NCBI GenBank assembly: GCA_904066235.2
Contig: CAJFCV020000003.1
Coordinates: 8,060,001-8,124,000, forward strand
DNA length: 64,000 nt
Direction: 5' to 3'
DNA from: Bursaphelenchus xylophilus
Taxonomy: Eukaryota; Nematoda; Chromadorea; Rhabditida; Aphelenchoididae
Below, in pieces: positions 47,551 through 59,945 of the stretch. The position numbers and the translations under genes are program-made. Position 1 is the stretch's first letter, and each line of letters starts with the position of its first letter. The notes under the pieces were generated by a model. It saw nothing but the letters and a program-made list of their open reading frames with translations. It searched no databases and had not been told where the DNA came from.

Positions 47551-47989
47551 GAATACTTTACCCGGAAGCAGGCCCTTTCGGGGTGGGCCCTTTCGGGGTG
47601 GGCTTTTCGGGGTCGCCCTTCCGGGGTGAGCCCTTTCGGGGTGAGGCTTTCCGGGGTGGGCCCTTTCGGGGTCAAGGCATATACTGGGGTTTTCGGGTCC
47701 CGGAGCATAAATAATTTTATTTTTTTGAAACAACTGATTAATTTTATGACGTAATCTTGTAAAATTTTTGAAAAAAATAGAGATTACGGCATAAAATTAA
47801 TCAGTAGTTTCAAAAAAATAAAATTATTTATGCTCCGGGACCCGGACACCCCAGTATATGCCTTGACCCCGAAAGGGCCCACCCGGAAAGCCCCACCCCG
47901 AAAGGACTCACCCCGGAAGGGCGACCCCGAAAAGCCCACCCCGAAAGGGCCCACCCCGAAAGGGCAGTAACCCACTTTACCCGGTATTC
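47551..47989. repeat. Large fold-back repeat with GC-rich minisatellite arms
   Basis: Two arms of about 190 bp (about 47570-47757 and 47780-47965) are nearly perfect inverted copies around a loop of some 22 bp. The outer half of each arm is a tandem array of about 15-bp units of the type GCCCTTTCGGGGTGG (six or seven units per arm, with small variants shared by both arms). The inner half is unique AT-rich DNA with GGCATATACTGGGG, then GTCCCGGAGCATAAATAATT. The word GAATAC lies at the outer edge of both arms, and TTTACCCGG occurs at both edges but in direct, not inverted, orientation. The transcribed strand would form a very stable hairpin. No target duplication was identified. Confidence 0.85.
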
Positions 47990-48783
47990 TACAGTACACT
48001 CACATAGATACAAAAGATAATCTTCTCCTCTGATTCGATATAATTTTTTTCGGGTCGCTGTGACATCAATTTTAAACGAGCAGATTACTTCAACTTGGAA
48101 CAATATTTTGGGCTCAATCCACATGTTGTTCTTGGTGTCATATGTCTTAATTCTATCTGCAATTTGCATCAAGCTGCGTCAAAAAACAATCATGACGCGA
48201 ACTGGCAGTCATTAATCGCTTTAATGCAAATAAAGACACCGATTCAAACAGAATAAATTAATCTTTTATGCAGTCATTACTGCTAATTGTCAAATGCCCT
48301 AAGGGCTTTACGGGAGGACTGGCAAAGCAAAATGCAGGTAGTGCAAGTACTAAAATATGCAAACTGCGTACAAAAAGTTTTAGAATCGGGCGCAAAATTT
48401 CCTCGCTCCCGGCTTGAATTTTATGGTCAGTCTTTACGACCACGCGATTCCACCCCAATCATTTTGCTTGACGTTGCATTAACCACGGAAAATCAGTCTG
48501 GAATTCAACAATATCGGAAATTAGGGTCAAATTGTCAGGAAAAAATAACAAAAAAATTTACAGTGTGCTTTATTAATTGAAGGCATAGAAAAATATATAC
48601 ATGCGATCCCGTATGAGTATGAAACAATTGTGGCTAACCGAAAAATAGGAACTTGACCTAAAAAATAAAATCCTGTTGTACTTGGTATTAAAATTCAAAT
48701 TGATGAGAAACGTTCAAGAATAAGGTCATAGCTGGCCCAAAAACGGTCATTACAATCAATCCAGTTTGCTGAGTAATGCTGTA

Positions 48784-50321
48784 TTAGATTTCTTCATTAG
48801 ATTCCATTTGGTCGACAATTGGAATATGATCCACCGGTTCGTTGGAGTCGTTAAAAATAGTGGTCAACTCCTGAAAAAGCATTATATGCCGGATTAAGAG
48901 TGGATTAGAGGACAAAGGAATGACTGAGAGAACACTTACCTCTCTATTCCGGTAGAGACAAAAGTGTTGGACAAAGAAAATTATATCAAATACCATAGAC
49001 ACTAAACCAAGCAAAAATTTGACAACATTTCCAGTAAACGGACTCCAGTCATCTGAAAAAAAAACGTAAATATAAACATTCCTCGTCATAATCTACAGTA
49101 TTATCAAAGAAAATCGGAAAAAGTCACAAAAAAAATTCCAAAATTATATTATCCATGACCTCATTCTTTACCTGTATTCCAAGAGACAATAACCATTTGC
49201 AAAATCGAAAAGCTGCCCCCGGTAAAATCAAGGATCAGATTCTCAATCGACCATCCAATTGTGGATTGTCTTCTGAAGTTGTAAACAGCCTGAGGGATGT
49301 ACTTGTAACAAGTCACAGCCATCTTTATGTATGACAATAGAGTTATTGTCTGCAGGGCATTAAGGAATCCAAAAATAAGACATGCCAAGCCAATGATTCC
49401 GATGCCAACCAGCGTCGTGCTCAAGCCGACACCAATCCGGGAGACTCGTTGTTCACCTCGCTAAAACAATGGGTTACGGTAAGTACAACGAAGGCATTTC
49501 TAAAATTTAAAATAAACAAAGAAAACCCAACTTACATCGTACAAAAAGCATTGAAAGACCGTAAATATACACGCTCCAAGGGCATGGACAGCAAAAACGA
49601 CATCATTTAGCAACACTGGGATCTGTGATCTCGGATCTTTCAAAAAATATTCATCTTGAACAGAATCCGAAAAGTACATAGCCAGATTGTAGATGGTATA
49701 TGCAGTAAAGCCAATCGTATTCAAAAGCAAAAAGTCGAAATGCAGACCGTGAACCGATTTCCTCTTAAAGTTTAGCCAAATCTGAGGGTAAAATGATATG
49801 CTCCATGCGAAAAAGTAGATCCATCCAGTCACTCTGACCAATAAATAGGCAATCTGACTGCGGTAGACTGTAATCGGCACAAAGAAGGCTTCGTAACTAA
49901 AAATTAAAAGATTTTAGGTATCAAATAATATTTTAGTTACTCGAATGGACATGGCGCCGAACACTTATCGATCTCCAAGTAAGTTGTTGATACTACGTCA
50001 ACTCCAGTTACATTCACCACATGGCTAGTCTGATTGGGAGCGAAGTTTAGAGTATGAGGTGTTGCCACAAAATCATTGGAGCCTTTCAGATGAATCGAGA
50101 AGCTCGCATTTACCGTTTTTCTAAAGGCAAATTACACAAGAATGTAAAACAACTTACGCAAACCTAAGTGTAACAGTGTCAGTTGTGGTCACCAATATAC
50201 TCAACGATGTCGGAGAGCTCAGCAACTCCTTCGATGGAGGATCAGATAACTTTCGGACCTTCTGACCATCGGATATTGAACATAAGAATACGGATAAAAC
50301 AAAGAGGGTAAACCAACCCAT
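48784..50321 (-). CDS. ctns-1 / CTNS: Cystinosin, lysosomal H+/cystine symporter
   Basis: Six exons: 50321-50158, 50120-49941, 49896-49536, 49460-49172, 49052-48940 and 48870-48784, giving 397 residues (human 367). It exports cystine from lysosomes coupled to protons. A signal peptide starts the protein (MGWFTLFVLSVFLCSIS). A lumenal N-terminal domain with several N-glycosylation sites (NAS, NQT, NVT) follows, then seven membrane helices. Both PQ-loop motifs are clear: FYPQIWLNFKRKSVHGL with FDFLLLNTIGF, and YIPQAVYNFRRQSTIGWSI with ENLILDFTGGSFSILQM. The Asp in LDFTGG corresponds to the proton-coupling residue of human cystinosin (D305). Conserved DDWSPFTGNVVKFLLGLVSM forms the last loop and helix. 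The acidic cytosolic tail lacks an obvious C-terminal Y-x-x-hydrophobic lysosomal signal of the GYDQL type. A splice acceptor (CTTTCAG) 4 nt upstream of the start suggests trans-splicing. Confidence 0.96.
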
Positions 50322-51581
50322 AAACCTGAAAGAGTGATGCGTTAGACAAAAAATGAGGAGTTCTTTTGTTGTGGGGGTCCAGAAACAAGACGCAGTCAAA
50401 CAAGTTTGCGCGCGGGACATCAAAATTAAAAATTATATTACACTTGATTCAAGGACAATCTGCATCTGCCGACTTCGAAACACACACCACTCCGCCGGCG
50501 GAACAACATCTGCCTCGGTTTCGACCGGACAATCATGAATAATACAAACTGTCAACAAAATAGGAAGAAGTATATTACTTTAGTTATGTATAGGCCATAA
50601 ATTATTGGTTAAGACCTCTGGGACTGAATATTCATAACCATCGTTTGAGGAACTGACTAATGCTTTTATAAACAAATGGAGTCCAGCTATACAAATTATC
50701 CGAGCAATCTGGCCGACAAGACCTTATATTGTTATTGTTCATCATATAAAAAACAAAACTGATAATACTCGCTCCCTCGTAACCCTCAAAACAGCGGTGA
50801 ACCCAACCTTATTCATGTGATTTTGAAGTCCATTCTCGAAATCCATTAGTTTTCTCGCTTTTTTCCATCATTTTCGACGTCTGGCCTTCAACTGCGTCCT
50901 GAAGCGAAAACAAATATTACCTGCTTTTTTACATTTTTACTCCCATCGAGTAATGTTATTCTATAGTTTTATCAGTGGTGCGAATGAATACGAAAATGGT
51001 TCTTTGGTGGTCTATCAATCAGGACCCGACCTCACCTTATCCATGTTCATTGAGCGCTTTGATTCCTTTTTTTCGAACTGTTTCGGCCCTGGCTGTTCTT
51101 ACGTTGTAAACTCCAACTGTTCTTTCTTGACATGGACAATTATTTTTGCGGGATATGGCGAACATTGTTCGGTCTTTTTACACTTCCTTTGATATTATTT
51201 TAGATTGACGGAGATCTCGTTTTATTTATCATCCTTTAGATGTTTCGAAATTCAGGTCTCTAAAATTAGATACTTACTTGAACGATATAGAAATTCCTTT
51301 ATGTTTCTTCATGTGTTTAGACTATTGCGTCGAGAGTTGGGATTTACTTTAGTGGCGTTTTTTTCTGCTGAAAATTTTCTGTTCTTTGCATCGTTTTTGA
51401 TAGCATACCCAAATACGATTTATTTAAAGGTTCAGAATTTTCGTCGATTGCATTGTTTTTACTTCATTTTTAAAGTTTTGAGTTATTGTTTTACCTATTA
51501 TAATATTCCAGACTATCAAACTTCTTACTCGGTGTCCACTACAAGTTCTATAAGAAAACCAGAACAATTTGAATTGCAATC
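50322..51581. other. Divergent intergenic region between cystinosin and DDX60-like genes
   Basis: 1.26 kb between divergent starts, AT-rich, presumably with both promoters. Open frames around 50950-51580 are rich in Phe, Tyr and Ser and look like AT-rich chance frames. A CAG-type acceptor (AATATTCCAG) at about 51511 would give the helicase gene a leader of about 71 nt. Confidence 0.5.
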
Positions 51582-54500
51582 ATGGCTACTGAAGAGCCGG
51601 TACCGAAGTCCGAGGTGGATAATGAGTCGGATAAGACTGATTCCGACGTGGAAAGTCTAGTCGATGTTGGGGAGGAACTTACGAAAGCTGCCGACCAACT
51701 GAATTATGTGGAGACGTTGGAGATCGGGGAGAACGCTGAGCTGAACAAAGCCTTGGTGGACTCGTTTCATTGCTATTACACCGATGTTATCAATGAATTC
51801 GCTGATGTTGAGATCTTCCTCATCTCGTTGGACTCGTTGTTATGTGAATTCACTGCCCATAAGTACAATAACTGGGTGTTGGGGGGCCAGACAATCGTCC
51901 TTTCGCATCAGGTAAGGTCGTTTGTTTCATTTTTTTAAATTTAGATATGAAGGATCTAATGAATCTTACAACAAAAAAAAAGTCTTTGATGTAATAATGT
52001 TAGCGATTCTATAGGTTCGGTCATTTTTCGAACGTCTCAACGACCTCAATGCAAAATACAAGTTAGTTTGGTTCACAGATCTGGAGCACAAATATGCCTC
52101 GGATTCGGTTCTTAATTTCATCTACAATTATCTGATCGCCTTTTTGGACAGCAGTGAATATGCCCAGCACATTGAGAGATTCTCTAGCCCTGTGGATCCC
52201 GAATGGGATGCTTTTTTGAAGCGTCTGACCCCTTCTTTCTTGTTGATGTCCATTGAGAATCCAAGTCTTGAAGTGGTTAGAGATGAAATCAATTTTGTTC
52301 CTGAATTTGCCTCGATTGGTAAGTAATGAAGCCATTATGTAACGGCAAACATTGGAAATGTAAATATGAATAATTAATGATTTTCAGCCGTCCAGCTCAT
52401 CACTGTGGGTATTCCGGTTATATATTTTGAAGCCTTCGCCATCAATTTCTCATCAGTATTAGCCTATCGAATCAAGGTCTCGCCCGTTGTTGTCTTTAAC
52501 TTTGAAGAGAGATTAACCAATATGTGGAACAAGACCGCTGGTGTGTTTTATGTTCATTTTTTGTTATTATTTTTTAGAAAAGAGAATCCACTCTCTCAGT
52601 GCCGGTGAATGCAAGAATGCTGTTGATTTCTTAACGTTGGTGCTCAAAAAGGAACTCCAGAAGGAAAGAAATCCAGAGTTTGAGAAGTTCTGTTTGTCCG
52701 TTCTTCTGGCCGCTTTTATTGGACAAACGGTTGGATACAAGAGGTATCTGCCGAATACAGAAGCTCCAAAAGTCAGCGATATTGTTGTTACTCAATGCAG
52801 AAGAAGGATATATGCCGCGTTGACGGAGGCATTGAAGACCCTGGATGTCAAGGTAAACATTTTTATTTTTGGATTTTGCCGTTTTAGGTATATAAAAGAA
52901 GAAGTGTAATAATTGCCTGTATTTTAATTTTAGACGGTGAAATTTGTCCTTGACGATATTTGGGATGGCCGTCTTATACTTTTCATCTTTGCCAGCGCTA
53001 TCAACAACAAGCCGATTCTCCCTTACCGACTTCAACTCGAGTTTGCCAAAGCCCACGAGAAAGTTGGGTTCAAGGAAGCTCTGGCGACAGATGAAAATGA
53101 CACCCTTCTTATTCCACCAGAGGATGATGTAGAGGGCCCTCTTTCGATAAATGGATGTGGAATTTATTCGGTGAAAAACGAGTTTGTTGACGCTATTTTT
53201 GATGATAAAGAAGTCCTCAAGAAGTTTGACTATAAACCAGAAGAACAGACCGACTTTGAGAGCATCTTCAGATCGGCCTTCAAATGGCGATTCTTGCCAG
53301 TGGAAGATAGATTACTTCAATTGGAACCCAAGGTCCAACTAACCGCTTTCGAGATCAAAAAGTTGAATAGGAGTAGACAAAGACAATCAAAATGGTAAGA
53401 CTTTTGTTATGATTTAAAAATTTTGATGGATATTATATTGATATTCATGCGTTGTTTGCAGGCTCCAAGCGTTCTCCGACTCTTTGGAAGGCCGCGGAAA
53501 CGATCTACTGGTCGATTTCTCCAGAGTCCCAAGATTACCGGTGTTGGAAGAAGAGGAGAAAAAGAATGGAGAAGATGATAAGAAAGGAAAGAAGGGAGCC
53601 GGAGGAAAGGGAAAGAACGAAAAGAAGGGCGCTAAGACTCCAAAATTGTCTAAGAAGGATCAGATCCTCGAAGCTAACAAATTAGTCATGATCAAAAAGC
53701 AGGTGGAGAGCGACAAGGTCAAGATTCAATACGCCACTAAGGTCAAGACTAATGTAAGTGGAAGGTTTTTATTGTTGATTTGTTTTTTAGGCCATCCAAG
53801 CTCTGGAAAATGTAAAGAGAAAGCTACAATTGGACGAATCGAAAGCCATCTGTGCATTCGAATTGGTCCTCAGATATGCTGACGTTTTCTACGCCAAGGC
53901 CAACAAATGCCAGACGATAGAGGAGAAACGTCAAGCGGCGGTTGAATTGGTCGGACAGATCAAGGAATGCTTTGTAACTCATTGGAATTTCCTCGATCAA
54001 ACCCAACAAGGGAAGATTGAAGACATTTGGATTCAATTGGGATTCTACAAGCACCCCAAAAAGAAGGCCAGCAGAGAGTATGATCTGGATATTGATGTGA
54101 TTTACTATCAATTGTATCATGGAGGTCGGCTGATTGATGTTTTGACTGATTCTCAGCACGATGAAAGAGTTGTTGGCTTCAAGCCCGATGCCTGGCAACG
54201 GCGAATGTTGAATGTGGTCGATAAAAGTGAGTGGCGTTTTGATTATATGTGATGTTTAGGATTATTTGAATGGCAGTTTTGATCTTGTTATTTGTAGACG
54301 AGTCCGCTCTGATTGTCGCTCCCACTTCGGCTGGTAAGACCTTCGTCTCCTACTACTGTATCGAGAAGGTCCTCCGTCAAAGCAACGAGGACGTTGTTGT
54401 CTACGTATCCCCCTCCAAGGCCTTGACCAATCAGGTTTGTGGATCCGTCTACGCCAGATTCAGAAACAAACCCCTTCATGGAAATACCGTACTCTTTGGT

Positions 54501-57500
54501 ACAATCCTCAACGAATACAGTGAGAACGCCCTCAACTGCCAAGTCCTCATCACGATTCCGCAATGTCTCGAAGAGATGCTTTTGTCTCCAGACCCACAAA
54601 TTCAGCAGTTTGTCGCCAGAATCAAGTATGTAATTCTTGATGAAGTCCATTGTATTAACACCGCTGGACAAGGCCATATTTGGGAGCACATCTTCCTCTT
54701 GATTAATGCCCCATTCCTGGCACTTTCTGCTACTATCTCCAATGTTGATGTATTCCATAAATGGCTTCAAGGAGCCGAGAACTCGAAGGCCGTCAAAGGA
54801 GAAGCTCCAAGGAATGTGAATTTGATTGTGTACAAAGAGAGATGGTCTGAATTGGAATTGGCCATTCAGAAAATGGAGGATTGCCCGGACGATATTGACT
54901 TTACCAGAGATGTGGAGCTCTTCAATAAGGGATTCTCCCTCGCTGATATGAATAAGAAGGATGATTCGGCTAATGGAAGTTTGGTTGATCTGAACAAGTC
55001 CATCAAATCCGTCCTCAAGTACTTCATGCCATACAGTGTCTACAAACCGGAGAAAATCAGAATGTTCTCAATACCAGATGATCAACAGTTGACTGCTAGA
55101 CAGATTGTCGAGTTGTATGTTATCATGGCTGAGGTTGATGGCAAGGTCAAGTAAGTTTCTTTTGTTTGTGCTGAATTTTAGGTATGAAATGATGTTTTAT
55201 TTTATTTTTTAATTTTAGAGCCGAATTTGAGCCCTCAAAATTCTTTGGCTACAAATCGGGCTCCTTGGAATGCGTCTGGCTGAACCGAACCCAGCTCAGA
55301 AACTTTGAAACCCAACTAAAGCAGCGGTTCTTGGACTGGCTCCACAATGACCAGGAAAAGATTGAGAAGGTCTTCAGCAAGCTGGAATCGGATGTGAAAG
55401 AAGAATTTGACAAGAGAATGAAACCTTTCAACATGTTCAGAGCTGCCCTCCATAATGTGGTACCATTATTGGATCAGCTGAAAACTGATGATATGCTTCC
55501 ATCAATCTGCTTTAATGACAATCGTGAGTTCTGTGAGCAATTGGCAATCCACTCGTTCAATGAATTGGAAGTCCGGGAAATGAGGTATATGAATACGGCC
55601 GAGTTCAAGAAGAAGTTCAACTTTAAGGCTGAAGATGTAAGTTGCATTATTTTGTAATTTGGAGGGGATTATTAATGTCTATACTCATTGATTTAAGAGA
55701 ATGGCCAAACTCGCGAAGAGAAAGAGAGATGTGAAAGACGAAGACAAAAAGAAGGGAGGACCGCCAGAAGACGAGCCTCCAGAGTCCATGGAAGAATCGG
55801 ATGTGTTCGCTCTGCAGAGAATCAAGCTGAAGGAGCTCCTGGCTCAATTCAAATTCCAAGGCCGAGTTTCTGATGAGGAATTGTATGATAAGACCGTGGA
55901 AAGACTCAATCAGAAGTCTGGGAATCGCCCATCCACCAAGACTCTTCTGAAACTCTTTGAAAGAGGCATCGCTTTCCATCATGAAGGTCTGAACGCGCAG
56001 GAAAGAGGAGCTGTGGAAATCTTGTTCCGTGCTGGATTTGTGGGCATCTTGTTCTCCACATCCACCCTCGCCTTGGGTATGAATATGCCTTGTAAGACGG
56101 TTGTCTTTGGCATTGACACCCCTCAACTCTCCCCCCTCCAGTTCCGTCAGATGAGTGGTCGTGCTGGTCGTCGTGGTTATGATGCAGCTGGAACTGTCAT
56201 CTTCATGGCCCTCCCAACCAGCAAGATCCGCCGATTGCTGACAGCCTCTTTGGCGACCTTGAGAGGAAATGTCCCGTATACAACATCATTCCTCCTCAGA
56301 TTGTTTGCCTATGTGAATGGAGTCAAGGAAGAGTTCACGACCAGGGATGAGATTTTGGTTGCCTTTAAGAACAAGACTGTATCGGAGAAGGTGGCTACGA
56401 CCTTATTGGAGAAGCTGAAGCTCAAGGAAGCCAACAAAAAGAAGGGAATCCAAGAAGATGAGACTGTCCAGAAACAAGGAAGGATACAAGCAGCTTTGAC
56501 CTTGCTGAAGAACTCGTTTGCGTTGTACACGAGACATGAAAAGAAGGCTGGAGTCCTGAAAGAAGTCCTTCAAGGCCTCACTTTCTTCAATATCCAACTG
56601 TTGAGAAGACTTCAACTCATCAATGATGAAGGAGAAACCACTGGATTTGCTAACATTGCCGTCCATCTTGGAGTCCATGAACCAGGAAACTTGTTGTTTG
56701 TTTATTTACTGCAAGTTGGAGCTTTCCACGCTCTTCACAAAACGTTGCATGAGAATGAAACCGTCTACAAACAGACTGTGGTCAATATTCTGGCTCATCT
56801 TTTCACCAACAGAAGACTTCCAGTTGGATATGAGCCTAATGGAGATTCATCGATTGCGCTCCCCAAAATGCCCGAGAAGTTTGAGGAATTTGTGAACAAG
56901 TACAACAAGGACACAGAGAAGTTGTTGCTGGCTTCTCTCCAGGCTTTCTTCCCCTCGAAACTTGATGTAAGTTTTGGATATTGTTTGGTGGTGTAAAAGA
57001 TTTTTTTTTCAAAAAATGGAGTTTATTGATGATTCCTGTTTCCAGAACGAATACTTCCGTCTGAGTGGAAAGACCTCCAACCTTTCTCTATCCGAATCCT
57101 ATGTGGTCTCCGTTTTTGATGATGATCTTTGTTTGGACCCGGCTTTCATTCCAACTGTGGTTGAATTGAAGGATCACAGAGGCCGCCCAATCCTAAGGAA
57201 CTCTTATGCATATGATTTCTACCTGAATGGATCAAAGAATACCTTGATTACCGAGAATAAACTTGACATTGGGGAGATTTGGTATGTCATCGACGACTTC
57301 AACGTAAGTTTTTGAATTTTTTTTTTTTTGAAATTGTTCTTCTCAATTGTTTTCTTTGTAATGTGATTACGAGTTTTTGTTGCAGAAGATGTTGAAATCC
57401 CTTCGCGAAGTCCTGGCCTACAGCGCCCGTGTGAACGACCCGGTCCTCCTGTCCATCACCCAGATCTCCGAGGAATATGAAAGGAAGTTCAGACACGCGT

Positions 57501-57523
57501 TCGGTATGAAAACCTTCACTTAA
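51582..57523 (+). CDS. DDX60-like: DDX60-like Ski2-family DExH-box RNA helicase
   Basis: Twelve exons: 51582-51911, 52015-52318, 52388-52540, 52578-52852, 52934-53394, 53462-53753, 53791-54226, 54298-55150, 55219-55636, 55698-56966, 57046-57303 and 57386-57523, giving 1728 residues (human DDX60 is 1712). DDX60 binds RNA and the small ribosomal subunit and has antiviral roles in vertebrates. Motif order is intact. A large N-terminal domain starts with a PIN-like fold ([15 protein letters not shown], then [18 protein letters not shown]). A Lys/Glu-rich linker spans about 535-580. The helicase core follows, with [15 protein letters not shown] (Q-like), PTSAGKT (Walker A, about 760), [13 protein letters not shown] (Ia), LDEVHC (II, about 868), LALSATISN (III), [16 protein letters not shown] and [19 protein letters not shown] (IV-V), and [12 protein letters not shown] (VI, about 1328). 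A C-terminal winged-helix/ratchet-like region ends the protein. Role in nematodes is unknown to me. Confidence 0.95.
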
Positions 57524-58121
57524 TCCCCTATCCCACCCCCATTTTGCTGTTGTTTTGGATGGGTAAATTGTTATTGTTACACAGGATGTCTTCCGTTTCG
57601 ACTCTGCCCGCTTTTCTAGGCTTGTTTTTAATTTATTACCGGTACGGTCTCCCAAAGGGCCTTCTGTTCGTAGACGTGACTTCTTGATATCGGCCACTCT
57701 CTAAATCGGTCAATTTCTTGTCCTAGCCAAGTCACAGCTCGCTTCTCTAGCAGTAGTCGCTTCTTTTCCCCATCTAATCGGGCTGTTTTTTGCTAAATCC
57801 TTTGTTTCCCCAGTGCACTGTGCATTTTCTTGTAAGAATATCGAATATATTTCATCATCAACTTGTTTTGAAGGTCTTAAAATAAACTGTGTTGGATAAA
57901 TGACAACATTTATTATGAATCGTGAGGAAAGTCATGCGACAATATTTGAGATGCATATAGAATTATTACACTTCGAAAAGCTGTGATTAGGCGAATAACC
58001 CGTTGGATTTTGACAATTAGAGCTGGAAAGAACTAAAGCTGGCTCTTGAATAGATAATACGAAATTTGGATGTTAGAATACTAGAAAATATGCAGAAAAA
58101 ATAGTATTAATGACGTTATCG
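57524..58121. other. Convergent 3' flanks of the DDX60-like and innexin genes
   Basis: 598 bp between convergent stops. AATAAA at 57891-57896, 368 bp after the helicase stop, is the likely plus-strand poly(A) signal. No gene or repeat seen. Confidence 0.5.
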
Positions 58122-59945
58122 TTATGAAAATTTAACTGGCGGTTTTTCCGGGCTTGTTCTAGAGCCCCGTCGTTTAGCCGATTGTCTACTCCCTCTCCTC
58201 GAGTTGGCTGTCATATATTCTTCATCACTACTTGACTCATAATCTCCGATTGGAACAGAAACATCTTCCACAGATCGGTGTCTCTTCAGCTCAGATGTTA
58301 TCGATTGGACCGACTCTCTTCTAACCATATAAGGAGACGGATTTTGGTGTAGATTGGCTAATTTGGGGATATAAGGTTCTTCTTCGGATTGTCGGCTTCG
58401 GGCTTCAATAGCTTCTAACCGGCGTAGTTTCTCCTTCCATTTGTCTTCAGTCAGTTGAATTTCTTTGAAAATGTTTCTGAAAGGTTTATGGTACTTTCGA
58501 TCATAAAACGACAATTGTAGGTAAAATTATACTTACTGTCTTTTGTCCTCAATCATATAATGATGCATCCATAACTCGGCTATGAGGTCCGTTGTGAACA
58601 CAACATCCGCATGTTGGGCTATCAATTTTAGGATAAAGATCCCATCAGTCCTCAGGTACTTGTCAATAAACTTGTCCACTTGGATTTGAACTTCTTAACA
58701 ACCATATTGACCGGTATGAGAGAAACTTACCTTTAAGACCTTCAGGAGTGTCCGCCAAGAACGCTTTATCTCCACTCATTTCCAGATGGTTAATAATGAA
58801 ATGCGCTTGAGACCGAGGATTCAAAAGACCAAAGAACCAGGTGGTAAGATTGGCCAGAGTAATCAGAGAAAGGACATTATACCAGGCCCAAAGTATCATA
58901 AATGCCTTTTCGGTGAAAACATTGAGAAGCAGGACGCATTGGACAGTGTGTGTCGTGGTTTGGCCCATTTCGCGGACCTGAAAGAACGGAATAAACGAAA
59001 TCCGACATCACGAAGCAAGGACGTTGAGGTATCTAATATTATTACCTAATATTAGATACCAAAATTCAAAGACTCACCTCAAAATCGCATAGAGAAACTC
59101 GTGGAAAGAGACCACTCTCTTCCCATGTTCGATTCCCTGACCAAATTCCAAACCAAGCCCAGAGCCCAAAGTTTTTCTGCGCACTTGGTATCAAATAGCG
59201 ATTGAGAAGCTCGGTCTGACCGAGAACATTGATCAAAAAGGCTGTCTTGGAGAAAATGTAAATGACAGCGACATAATACGACGAGTACTTAATGTTGAGG
59301 CATCTTATGAACTTGTGGGGCAAAAGATTTTTCTAAAAATTAAATGAAATAACAATAATTTTTTTTTTGTTTTACCTTCTTCAGACGATAATGGAACTTC
59401 AAAGCTCCCTTGAGATGCATGGCTAACGCCTGAATGTTAGCCTTTCTTGTGTTAGGATCCGAATTGGCTTCATTTGTCGCTAGACGCAAAACTTCGCCAA
59501 CTCTCATACCTAAAAATATAAAAAATTACTTTATTCATGACAACCGACCTGATTGAGATCCAAAATACTTCCAGATCAAAGTTGGAACCTTGAAGCAAGC
59601 TGCTTGGAAGAGCAAGAAGAATGGCATCCACTGATAATAACTGATCCTCTTATCTCTCTTCTGTTGCGGATTAAACAGCTCCACGGTCTCATTGAAGCTA
59701 ACATAATAAGTGTCCTCGCTCCAACAGTAGGTCTCCGCATATTGCTCCCAAGCCTTGTTGAAGCTGATTCCGGTCAAAGGTAACATACACTCGATTGGCC
59801 GACCACCAAATTGCTTGTAACTCAAGAGAACGGCAAGCCCAATAAGAAGATTACAGGTAAAATATGAATGTAGATTGGCTATAACGTCTTGGACCGGCGC
59901 TTGGTTGCTGTATGGGACAGCGTGCATAACACGAAAGATCATCAT
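58122..59945 (-). CDS. inx (paralogue not determined): Innexin (invertebrate gap-junction channel subunit)
   Basis: Six exons: 59945-59549, 59509-59376, 59332-59078, 58977-58731, 58693-58537 and 58476-58122, giving 514 residues. Innexins form gap junctions and hemichannels. The signature YYQW is at about 103-106 in ISYYQWMPFFLLFQAACFKV. The four membrane segments are LLIGLAVLLSYK, WMPFFLLFQAACF, YVAVIYIFSKTAFLINVLG and ILWAWYNVLSLITLANLTTW. Extracellular loop 1 has the paired cysteines (IECMLP and ETYCWSED) and N-glycosylation site NET; loop 2 runs from about LIPSAQKN to HTVQCVLLLN. The Trp-rich TM4 region MILWAWYN and the FIDKYLRTDGIFILKLI block are conserved. The cytosolic tail of about 130 residues ends with Ser/Arg-rich repeats (NSRRGSRQSAKRRGSRTS), likely phosphorylation sites. 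Met 1 could be either of two adjacent ATGs. Which of the many nematode INX paralogues this is cannot be told. Confidence 0.94.

Larger units (their letters stand above)
45785..48783. other. Repeat island between the GPCR and cystinosin genes
   Basis: 3 kb without a supportable gene, holding three different inverted-repeat elements (46520-46760, 47176-47332 and 47551-47989). Between and after them the DNA is AT-rich with short frames. A minus-strand exon-like stretch at about 48009-48153 is bounded by AG and GT sites but is not connected to any other exon. TTTATT at 48569-48574 could be the poly(A) signal of the minus-strand cystinosin gene. Confidence 0.6.

Noticed and set aside
47416..48172. 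Repetitive Gly/Pro/Arg open frames across the fold-back
   Set aside because: The frames arise from translating 15-bp minisatellite units; the period is a multiple of three, so openness is automatic.
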